Position numbers and translations under genes: made by a program. From Paralithodes platypus (taxonomy: Eukaryota > Arthropoda > Malacostraca > Decapoda > Lithodidae), in assembly GCA_032716605.1 (NCBI GenBank), contig CM064530.1, positions 9,081,923 through 9,145,922 of the forward strand: 64,000 nucleotides of DNA. The letters are read 5' to 3'. Every line of letters begins with the position of its first letter. Position 1 is the first letter of the stretch. Of the stretch, positions 54,915 to 64,000 are shown piece by piece. The notes beneath the pieces were generated by a model that made no database searches, was not told the DNA's origin, and was given only the letters and a program-made list of their open reading frames with translations.

Positions 54915-56154
54915 CGTCTTTAGTATATGTTAAGAAATTATAGAAAGATTATAGTTTACAATGTTGTATTTGAATCAGGATAGTTTTGTTTGACTTTCAT
55001 TTGTTCTCTTAAGTTTTCACAAATCAGAGTTCAAAGGGGAAATGCCTTTGAATCATGTAAATACTAAGAGCCCCCTTAGCTTATTTTGCTAGTTGATTAT
55101 TGCGTACTAATCAACTAGTTACCGAGGATATTCTTTTGGCTATATGCTAAAAGTATATTATATATTATAGGCCTACTATAGTTGATTCTCAGTAACCCTG
55201 GGGGTCTTTGAAAAGGAAACATATTTTATTATTTTCCTATACAGTATTGTAAAAATGCAAGAAATGTAGTTAAGTGCAATGGAGCAAGTTTATTAAAATG
55301 TGAAGCATTCAGAGACAACTCCCAAGCACCATCTTTTATTGCAGAAATATAATATATATACTCAGATGAAGCTTGGGGCGAATTAAACCATAGTAAATCA
55401 TTGGTAAATTAATGTAGGGGCTCCAACTTTCCAGATGTTATGGTATTTTGAGACCAACTCTTTTCTGCATCTTAACCACCTAACCCCTACTGTACCATAG
55501 GGTACAGTAATAAAAGTTCCCCCCAGTCCCAAGCAATGTGGCCAAAATGGCACGATAGAACAACCTCCCACCTCAAAAGATGGAGGAATACTGGCTCTCC
55601 CAGCTTGCAAAGGCTTGGATATAAGGTGAGAAGTGTTGCCAACTCTAGAGCAGTGCTCAAACGGTCATGGTACCAGGCACTGCCTGATACTGGCAGTTAC
55701 AAGGATCGTATATTACGGACGGTTCCCTGCCGTCGCTGGGACTGGGGGAGTGATTTATCTACTGACGGCTCCCTGCCGTCGCTGGGACTGAACGGGTTAA
55801 ATCAGATGACTTTATAATAAAATTTAGCTCCTTTTAGCTATAAATGATCAGAAATTGATTAAGCACTAGGAGGTTCTATACTGAAATATTATTATTCAGT
55901 ATTGTTCTACATTATTATATATATTTCCTCTTGTAGTTCTATAATCCAAGTTGCCTAATGGCAGCCCCCTGGCACCAGATGAAAATGACTTGGAGATTTG
56001 TCTCAGAATGCCTCACAAAATTATTAATATATTTTTGTACAAATTTGTAAAACAGACGAACCAAGGGTAGACCCCATTAGCGACCCTTCAAACAAAACAT
56101 TTGGTGAATTTGTTAGTGTTCTTTGACAGACGTGATACTTCCATTACCGTTTGA
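54915..56154. other. Intergenic
   Basis: A possible TTAA-flanked element at about 55480-55798 (ends taacccctactgta / actgaacgggttaa) with a doubled cggctccctgccgtcgctgg block near 55716 and 55766. Otherwise unclassified. Confidence 0.4.
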
Positions 56155-56292
56155 GATATAAGTAACACCCCATTCTTAACAATCATCAATTACAAACCCC
56201 AATGTACTTGAATAAACTAATGAAAGCATATGGTCCTCCCGGGATTCAAACTCGGGACACCACACCCAGAACATAAGCACCTAAACCATTAT
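56155..56292 (-). repeat. tRNA-derived SINE
   Basis: Inverted copy: aacaatcatcaattacaaac, tgaataaactaatgaaagca, then ccgggattcaaactcggg. Confidence 0.7.
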
Positions 56293-56499
56293 ACAACCTA
56301 ATTTTTACAGTATTTTGATGCAACATTTCCTGCCAGTTTAGACCTCAATGCCAACCCTCCAAGAATCTGACCAAGTCTTGCATATCACTCGACTAAACTA
56401 AACTAATGAAGACAAGAATATGCTATTGCTCGTTTATCATGCATTCCTTTAACACTTCTGGATACACAAAATACTCATATATCACACAATTTTCAAAAA

Positions 56500-57205
56500 A
56501 CGGAATTTGAAGGTAAATGCGGGGAAGAGCAAGGTTATGGTATTCGAAAGGGGTGAAGTCACAGAGTGTGAGGTGAAGTTGAACGGTCAGGCTATGGAGA
56601 TTGTCAGCTCTTTTAAGTATCTGGGCAGTGTGTTGAGTAAAGATGGGACTGTGAATGAGGAGGCGCGGGAGAGGGTGCAACAGGGGAAAAGGGTTGTAGG
56701 AACGTTGAAAGCAGTAACAAGAAATAGGTTGGTCAGTATGGAAGTGAAGAAGTCCTTGCATGACAGTGTGGTAATCCCGACACTAACTTACGGAAGCGAA
56801 GCATGGACGTTCGGGAAGAGACTTACCAAGAGTGAGAGCGGTGGAAATTAGTTACTTGAGAAGTACGTGCGGAGTTACATGGAGGGATAGACAGACGAAT
56901 GAGGAAGTAAGAAGGAGGTGTGGTGCGGAGGTAGATGTGCTGGGAAGTGTGAAAAGGAAGAACTTGAGATGGTTCGGCCATATGGAACGTATGGACAGCG
57001 AGAGATCGACTAAGAGCGTGTACGAGAGGGAGGTGGAAGGACAGAGGTGGAAGGATGGAGTGAGGAAGTATATGAATGAAGGCGGTGCTGGTTGGGAGGA
57101 GGGGCGTTGACTGACTGGGGACAGAGGTGCATGGGGCGGTTCGTTCGTGGTCACCCCTTCGGGGATTGCGGCGTCAGACAATAGATAGATAGATAGATAG
57201 ATATA
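56500..57205 (+). pseudogene. RTE-like LINE 3' part, frameshifted, with (TAGA)n tail
   Basis: Two overlapping frames: AGKSKVMVFERGE, SFKYLGSVLSKDGTVNEEAR, PTLTYGSEAWTFGKR, then YLRSTCGVTWRDRQTNEEVR and LRWFGHMERMDSERSTKSVY. These match the C-terminal part of RTE-type reverse transcriptases. A frameshift lies near 56830. The 3' end (cgttcgtggtcaccccttcg) runs into a (TAGA)n tail at 57182-57202. Related pieces: 33431-33655, 43085-43345 and 47890-48095. Confidence 0.82.
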
Positions 57206-57534
57206 GATATTTCGGTTTTCCATGCCTTCCACTTTGTTTATATCCATACAACTTCATCATACAGGAACAGAATAAATTCTAGCTCTCACTACATCTATCC
57301 CTTCAGTCACGATGCGTTCTCAGTGTTTTACAACTTTCATCCTTAATTATATTATCATATAATTCTCACACAGGAATACAGTAAAATGGATAAAATTCTT
57401 TCACTTCAATAATTCACTCGCTCATTTGAAATACACTCGCTCACCATATAATGCCACATTCTCAAGTCTTCCTCTAAATATTGTCCAGAAACTCCTGTCC
57501 ATGAATGTACCCGGAATTCATATCATCTACAACC

Positions 57535-57630
57535 CATCAATTAACTAACAAATATACCGATTAATGAATACATGTGGTACTCCAAGGATTCGAACCTAGG
57601 ATCCAGCGCACTAGCTATTACGCTATAAAG
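57535..57630 (-). repeat. tRNA-derived SINE, second family
   Basis: ccaaggattcgaacctagga, then tccagcgcactagctattac and gctata. It serves as an uninterrupted reference for the split copy at 46160-47625. Confidence 0.62.
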
Positions 57631-57713
57631 TTAAAAGATTGAAAGCTCAGAATAGGAGTCAAATGTTCGTTTAGTGGAGCGACTGCTAGCCAACTAATAA
57701 CAGGACACTATTA

Positions 57714-58002
57714 ACCCCTAGATGCATTTCTTTTCTGTTTTCCAGCTATTATTTTTATTAATCTCACCACCACACCCCCAATGAAATTAATTAAAGTATA
57801 TATGATCCACCGGGATTCGAACCCGGGTTATCACACACATATTTTGTTAGATAATATTCAGATTAATTAAGGGTATATGGAAGTCCGAAGGTTGATCGAG
57901 TCTTTACCTTCATGATTCCCACAGATCCTTTCTAAGCTTTATAAAATTATCTAATAATAGCTGGAATAAACTGTCAAAGCATCATAATCTTCAAAGGGTT
58001 AA
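57714..58002 (+). mobile_element. Hairpin MITE, family B, containing a tRNA-like SINE piece
   Basis: TTAACCCC at the left and caaaGGGTTAA at the right. The left arm is interrupted by a fragment with the box-B motif gggattcgaacccgg (57770-57832, minus strand). Inner arm atcctttctaagctttataa. Confidence 0.62.
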
Positions 58003-58979
58003 GTATGAATTTAGAATTACAAAATATCTTCCTTTAGCCTATAGGTGCTTTAATAATAATACAATACTCTTTAGTACTGTACTGTACTGGTAAATGTTTC
58101 TCTATATCTTGTATGGTACTCTTTTTATACATCAGTGTAGTCATAAAAAATTGTTGTCAGTTTTGTTTGATAGCTTTTGATAGAGTTTTGAATTAAGTAA
58201 TTATACTTCAATAGAAAAGGGTTTTTTCAATCCTATTTCAGAATATGAAGCCTATAAAACAAGTCAATATATTTAATTACTGAAGTTTTTTTTTAACATT
58301 ATCCCTCATCAAAAGGCTTACCGATATGCTTTATTGCTGAAAGTCTAAACAAATTTTTTTACAGAGTAAGGTCAGGCAATGATGTAGTAGTAGTAATCGT
58401 TCCCTAAGCTGCCTGGCCGAACAGCCCCGAGCTGTTTGGGGCTTATTCTTTAGTATGACATTACTGACGGCAATCAAATTATGGTACAGTGACCATCTAT
58501 AGTTACCCTTACTCCCCCATTGGCTGGTGGCAAGATGAAGTAAAGTGAAGGCATGCGAGCGGACACAGGATAGGTCAGATGACTTTAAGAGTTCTTCATA
58601 AATACACACATAATATATATTAATTAAAATATATAACTTGCTAATGAAAAGGAAGATACAGTATATAAACAAAATAAAACTTTAAAATTATGTCTTTTTA
58701 TTTATTTATTTAGTCATAGCCACAATGGATTCTATTTTTGTTTAGTTTTCATGGAGGCTCACAATGAGCAACTCAATGTATTTTTATATGTTTCACTCAA
58801 ACACCAAACACCTCCCAAAGAAATGAATGAAAGCAAGCATGTGATCCACCGGGATTCAGCTTAGGAATGATGTCTCTTGGTCAAGGGGTTGTTAACTACC
58901 ACAAAACTATATATTCTGACTGTACATTTCATAGTGCAAGGAGTACTATATATTTTCTTATGACCCTTTTACAGTTTTA

Positions 58980-59208
58980 AACCTTTGAGTAAATTGAGTA
59001 CCAGCGACGTGCGTTATATTATTTTATTGTACAGTAGCTACATTGAGACGATATTATGCAGCTCAGGAAGGATCTGAGGTAGTTAAAAGGGTTGATTGAG
59101 TTAGTTTGAAGTCTTATTATTGCTAGAGGTCCTTCCTAAGCTGAATAAAATTGTCTAATAGTTGCCAGAGTATGATGAAAAGGACGTCCCTGGTACTGAA
59201 CGAGTTAA
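58980..59208 (+). mobile_element. Hairpin MITE, family B
   Basis: Arms attgagtaccagcgacgtgc / ggacgtccctggtactga and gctcaggaaggatct / aggtccttcctaagctg; right end cgagTTAA. A further half copy is visible at about 60930-61020. Confidence 0.7.
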
Positions 59209-59399
59209 ATACAATCACTTGACAGAATACATTTTTGCGTGAACAACTTACAGTATTTTTGTTCAGTGTTCTTGTGTAGCATACAGAGGATTTTGTATTA
59301 TATATTCAGAATTATATATATAGTATTAGCAGTTTATAGAAGTGGTAAATTTTTTTTATATTTTCAATGCCTATAGATATTTTAATTTGTGTTTTAGGA

Positions 59400-59605
59400 G
59401 ACAGGGTATCAAACGAAAGCCAAATCCATTCTTGTTAGTCTTTATGTAGAAGTATCGCTGAAATTATGGTTTATAGTTCAAATGATGTCTTTGGAAGTGA
59501 TACAATGGCCCAAAACAACACTATTTCATGATCATTTTCCTGTAGTCCTTCTCATATTCATTCAAGTCTTCAAACAAAATTGCTCGGATTTGATGCCCTG
59601 TTAGG
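59400..59605. mobile_element. Short MITE, family G
   Basis: gggtatcaaacgaaagccaa at the left, gatgatgtctttggaagtga-like interior, and aaacaaaattgctcggattt then gatgccct at the right. Confidence 0.6.
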
Positions 59606-59640
59606 AGACCGTACTGCATAGTGTGACTGTATAGGTCTAT

Positions 59641-60024
59641 TTAAGGGGAGACTGGCCGTTTTTCTGGTCCCCTTTCTTCCTCGTGCTTATCCCCGTTAGT
59701 TTTGATATTTTAAGACGTTTGTCCCATTAGTTTGTCGATTTTATGTCATTTCACCCCATTTTTTTTTCAATACTAAGACCTTTCGTGCACTTAAGGTGTT
59801 GATTTTTTTCCGGGCGAACGAAAGCGAGCCTGTAATTGTGGAGGAACCGGCCTTTGGCCGTGACATTTTTCTACCGAAAAATGTACAAATTAATCTCTAA
59901 GGGGGATCTAATGGATGATTTTTTTAAGTTTGATGGAAGTCTAGGGAGAAAAATAAAACATAAATAAATATATATATAAATAAACCCCCCCCCCCCAAAA
60001 AAAAAATAGCCAGTGTCCCCTTAA
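59641..60024 (+). mobile_element. TTAA-flanked MITE, family F
   Basis: TTAAGGGGAGACTGG at the left and ccagtgtccccTTAA at the right. Interior gcgaacgaaagcgagcc, accggcctttggccg and catttttctaccgaaaaatg. Confidence 0.8.
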
Positions 60025-61493
60025 TTTGGTTTATGAGTTTGTAGTAAATGAAGACTACTGTATGTTTACAATCATCTTTAGTCGTTATCTTTGACGTAGC
60101 TAAATTATGACGTACATCTCGTAATATTTACCAATTATTGTTTCTTTAAGCCAACACAAATATAAATGAATCCGATTACAAACCATGCAAAAACCAACTC
60201 TATTACTGAATCTGTTATTTAAATAACACCTAAATTAATTTTTTCTTATGAAATTTTAAATATATTTTTTTCCCAGTAACTTTACTTGACATGTAGCCTA
60301 CCCTGTAACAACTGTTATCAAATGGAAGACGCTATGAAAATCATACATATTTCCAAATTACAGTCCTGTACACAATTATTATGTTCTCTCCACTAACCAA
60401 CTTTACTCCTAAACTCGATTAATAGCATATTATAAATTAACAGGAAATGTTGTAAGTTAACAACTCTAGGTTTATATGTAAGACAGTTGAAATAGTACTG
60501 TACTTCCATTTAGTAGCCTTGTTACTGAGTACAATTTTCTAATAGGCTGAATACACAAAGTTATTTATTCAGTTTATGCATCCATTATTCAGAAAACATT
60601 ACTAGACTACAACACATGTAAAATTCTAATGTGATAATAAATATAGGCCTACACCATTATAATAAATACATAAAGCCTAATGTAATAAGAAATTTATATA
60701 TTGATATAAATACAATACTTCCACCACCGTAATACAAATATATAGCACATTATAATTATGAGAAATCATCGGGATAGTTATTGATAAGGAAACAAAAATT
60801 AAATAATTGCAAGACACTAAATAATACACCATATGGAACTTCCATCACTGAGACTGTATTTCAATAGAACTTTTATAATTAGTGAAATTCACTCGTCATC
60901 CACAGAACATGAAATATATGTTGGCTCTTATACAGTTATGATGATTTCACTTTTTGCTTTATTATGGCTAACTCTTGATGATTCTATTCAACTTGAGAAG
61001 GACCTGTTAGAGGGTTAATCAGAATGATTAGTCGTCCAATTAAATCCGAGAGGTTACTTTAAAGCTTGAGTAAAAGTATCTGGCAATAGCATTAAGATAG
61101 AAATCATCATATGATTGAAGGTTATACATTAAATTCAATATACTGTATAAGTTGCTAGTTAGAGTATTTTTTTTTTATAAAGCATTGCACATCCACAAAT
61201 CACCTATACATTACAGCACGACACATTTAAGTATAATTTTCGTCTTTTGTATTGTACATACCGCACTTTGAATGTCTACCAAAGTTTGAATAAATCTGTT
61301 AACTCCGGATGTTTGTCACATTGATTTTTATTCTCCTTTATTATTAATTAGCAATAAGTTATTTTTGCCATTCTATTTCCCACTAAAAGTTAAAGGACCA
61401 TTATTTCTCCTATGTGTCTCTCTCTATCTCTTATTTTTTAGTATCTTCCTCTTTTCCTAGTCTTCTTCCTCTCCTCGTATTTTACTTCTCATG
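60025..61493. other. Intergenic
   Basis: AT-rich DNA with half of a hairpin MITE at 60930-61020. No gene recognised. Confidence 0.5.
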
Positions 61494-62595
61494 TCGGGGA
61501 ATAAGCCACAGCCCTGTGGCTGGAGGTTGAACTGCTGGGAAGTTGAGGTGGAGAGATATGGTGTCGCGAGGTGTAGCAGGCGATACCATCTAGTTGTAGG
61601 TGTTCGTCCCAGGTTCTCGAAAACACTATCACGTCGTCGAGGTAGGCTAGAAAGATTTCTCAGGTCAAACCTTTCAATACAGACTCCTTTAGTTGGGAGA
61701 AAGTGGCTGGATCGTTGCAGAGCCCGAAGGGAAAGACGTTAAACTAAAATAGGTTTCCTCTGCTGGTGGTGAAGGCAGTTTTTGTTAATATTCTTTGCGT
61801 ACTGGAACCTGCCAGAAGCATGCTTGTAGATCGAGCGTGGTGAACCATTTGGACCCGTGAAGAGTCTTGTGAATCGTCGATCCTAGGTAGTGGAGTGGCG
61901 TCCTTTATGGTGGTATCATTGAGGCGCCTATAATCAACACAAAACCTGATCGAATCATCCTTCTTCACAAGTACAACTGGGGAGAACCAGGGACTGGTGG
62001 ATCTGCTGCATCTATTATCTCCTGGGCTTGTTTTTCTTCTTCTTGCCTTTGAAATGGATTTTTTCTTCTGGATTAGCCTATTAAGGGGTCTTGTGGTGTG
62101 AATTGGATGATCAAGGAAATGGGTTTTCCCTATCTCGGTGGGTGAAGTGGCAAAAATGTCTTGATATTATAGATGTAGCCTAGAGCATATAGTTCTTCTT
62201 TCTGTTGTGGTGGTAGGTGGTCTGGTATTTGAGGTAGAGCGGTAGGCTTGGAGGCAATGTCGATGTAGTCCAATGTTTCTAAATCACCAATGATGAGGCC
62301 TTTTGGCAGGGTGAGTCAGTGATGTTGGCGACTTATACTGCGTGTATGTGTGGAGGCAATATCGCAGGCTGGATCAGACATCGTGGTGCTAGTGGTTGCT
62401 CTAGTCTTAGTGGTATCTTTAGTTTTCACGATCTGAACCCAGGCTTAGTGACAGGGGGCATCACCATACTTTTTTTGTTAATAGCTGAAGAGATGATGGT
62501 TGGAGGTGGTGATGAAACTCTTACTTAGGCGATGGAATTCTTGGAGCTTTGGTTACCCGTTTGCTTGATTGTGTTGGCTGGGTAGTTTATCCCTT

Positions 62596-62647
<52 letters not shown>

Positions 62648-62990
62648 TGAAGGCGATGTTTTCTGCACTCAATGTTGGCCTGGACTTCCTCCATTAAATC
62701 TAGGCCGAGGTACCCGTCATTCCGCTTGCATTGTGAGTCAACACTATGAAGAGATGATGCATGAAGCTGCGGGTTGAGGAGTGACTACACGGAGAGGTGG
62801 TGTTTCTCCTTGTAGTGGCAGCAGGGTGTCGGCGGAAATGATCAGCTTAGATGGCGAATCTTTGAAATTTCCTAATTTACTTCTGAATTTTTCATAGAAC
62901 TTTGTGAAAAGATATGAACGAGCGGCTCCGGTATCAACTAGGAGCCTAACTGCTATACCATTGATTTTGAGTTTGGTGTTTTGCGCAGTG
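61494..62990 (-). pseudogene. Decayed Ty3/gypsy-type pol
   Basis: On the - strand: an aspartic protease with VRLLVDTGAARSYL (62960-62900); further down [20 protein letters not shown] then [20 protein letters not shown] (about 62000-61870); then FPFGLCNDPATFSQ and AYLDDVIVFS (YLDD active site, about 61735-61620). Stops and frameshifts break it throughout, and a 48-base T run lies at 62598-62645. It is a dead fragment; no terminal repeats were found. Confidence 0.8.
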
Positions 62991-63386
62991 GCAGTATCGT
63001 AACCAATAGGGTCTTGCTGAGTACCGTGGAAATTGCATTGTCACTGCTATAAGTTAAAAACAGTGTGCAAAATTGGTTAAAGTTTTTGCACCACACATCT
63101 GCCATCCTGTGCGTGGTCTCTCCACACATCTCGGTTGGGCTACCCCCAAAGGGTAGCCAAGTCGATCCCCACCTGCCCGCGGTGACCTTGCGGACACCAC
63201 TTTCCATTTTTTTCTTTTCCATTTTAATTTTTTTCCATTGTGGTGGCACTGACGGGGAGGGCGCTACCTGGGGTCTGTCCCAGGTAGTTATTTTCACGTT
63301 TTTTTAAAACTAGGGTTTTCGCTTATTTTTAATCAGATACAAAATACAGGTGTTTTTGTTTTTAATTATTGGTTACTTCCACTGAA
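62991..63386 (+). other. Probable 5' leader of the PHD ORF1 element
   Basis: Between the gypsy debris and the ORF1 start. It contains a short hairpin (gggctacccccaaagggtag) and T-rich runs. No other gene seen. Confidence 0.35.
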
Positions 63387-64000
63387 ATGGCAGCGGGCAA
63401 GCAGAGTTGTAGTTGTGGGAAGGTTGTGGGCAAGGCCAAATCGCTGGGCTGCTACTCGTGTGGTACCTATTTTCACGTTAACTGTATAAATGTTGATGAT
63501 GAGGACCTCAGAGTACTTGCAAAGAAGAAACCTGGATTTAAATGGCATTGCACTGTTTGCGATACCACCCCCCTGGCTGCAAAGGATGCAGCAATTAGTC
63601 AGCAGATCTTGGATGACCTGACAGCTGCCCTAGTTGGTGAAGTGAAGACTGCCATTGTAAACGAAGTGAAGGGTGCCCTTGCTGCGGTGGCCGTGGAGAT
63701 AGAGAGTATTGGTAACAGAATGGATATCCTTGAGACTAAAGTTGCTGCCCCCGACATTCCCTTGTTTGCCAAGATAGTTCAGCAAACATTTGAAGAGACC
63801 AAAAAGGAGCCGACCAAACGCACCACTGAGGTGGTAAATGGTGGAAAGAAAAAAACTGTCTGGGACCATCAGGTCCTGGTAGTGAAGCCAAAAGACCGAT
63901 CCTCCGAGCCAGTAAGCCCACCAGATACAAAGGCAATCGAGACTGCTTTGGCTTCGGTTCCGGTTAACAAGTTAACTAGAACTGATTCAGGTGTACTGGT
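63387..64000 (+). CDS. Retrotransposon ORF1 with PHD-type zinc finger, cut by window edge
   Basis: ATG at 63387 opens a frame that stays open to the window end (204 codons). It starts with a C4HC3-type finger: CSCG, then CYSCGTYFHVNC, then WHCTVC. An Ala/Glu/Val-rich stretch compatible with a coiled coil follows (ILDDLTAALVGEVKTAI, IESIGNRMDILETKV), then a Lys/Pro-rich part. PHD fingers followed by a coiled coil occur in ORF1 of CR1/L2-like non-LTR retrotransposons; that assignment is inference because no reverse transcriptase is in view. A host PHD protein is the alternative. The open frame suggests a fairly intact copy. Confidence 0.7.
   Translation, partial: MAAGKQSCSCGKVVGKAKSLGCYSCGTYFHVNCINVDDEDLRVLAKKKPGFKWHCTVCDTTPLAAKDAAISQQILDDLTAALVGEVKTAIVNEVKGALAAVAVEIESIGNRMDILETKVAAPDIPLFAKIVQQTFEETKKEPTKRTTEVVNGGKKKTVWDHQVLVVKPKDRSSEPVSPPDTKAIETALASVPVNKLTRTDSGVL

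Noticed and set aside
56423..56761. Open frame on the - strand
   Set aside because: It is antisense to the RTE-like reverse transcriptase fragment and has no motif of its own.

Overview
The window is eukaryotic, TE-rich, AT-rich intron and intergenic DNA, most likely from a decapod crustacean. The grounds are: long introns packed with transposon debris, many simple repeats such as (CT)n, (GA)n and (TA)n, a DIRS-type tyrosine-recombinase retrotransposon (a group known to be common in Decapoda), and an arthropod-like EML gene. The species assignment is inference.

There is one host gene, an EML-family (echinoderm microtubule-associated protein-like) gene on the + strand. Fourteen exons from 9191 to 49296 join with consistent phases into a 655-residue open frame. 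It covers the HELP motif and both WD-repeat beta-propellers and ends at a TAA at 49294. The N-terminal exons are not identified. They lie upstream of 9191 or left of the window; 4267-4356 is a weak candidate. Three decayed copies of its own exons lie in its introns: two of the HELP exon (13289-13552) and one of exon 6 (28858-28995). There is also a possible 21-bp in-frame microexon at 15830.

Mobile elements fill the introns. Intron 1 holds a complete Tigger/pogo element (9732-12849) with terminal inverted repeats and a TA duplication. Its transposase frame is broken only by a 484-bp TTAA-flanked insert. Intron 10 holds a 9.1-kb DIRS element (34000-43079, coding on the - strand: gag, RT-RNase H, tyrosine recombinase) with inverted terminal repeats and a diagnostic internal complementary region. 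Three TTAA-flanked inserts (484, 487 and 484 bp) sit in its ORFs. In all four host ORFs, removing the insert plus one TTAA leaves the same frame on both sides. The element itself is otherwise damaged by a stop in RT, frameshifts in gag and a short recombinase.

Besides these there are several families of TTAA-flanked piggyBac-like MITEs, TA-flanked Tigger-like MITEs and foldback elements, tRNA-like SINEs, RTE-like and CR1/Jockey-like retrotransposon fragments, a decayed Ty3/gypsy element (61494-62990), and at the right edge the start of a retrotransposon ORF1 with a PHD-type zinc finger (63387 to the edge).

The region right of 49296 is intergenic repeat DNA. No true tRNA, rRNA or CRISPR was seen. 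The most unusual material is the set of reading-frame-neutral TTAA insertions, the exon duplications in the EML gene, and paralogous empty sites that let the insertion history be read directly.
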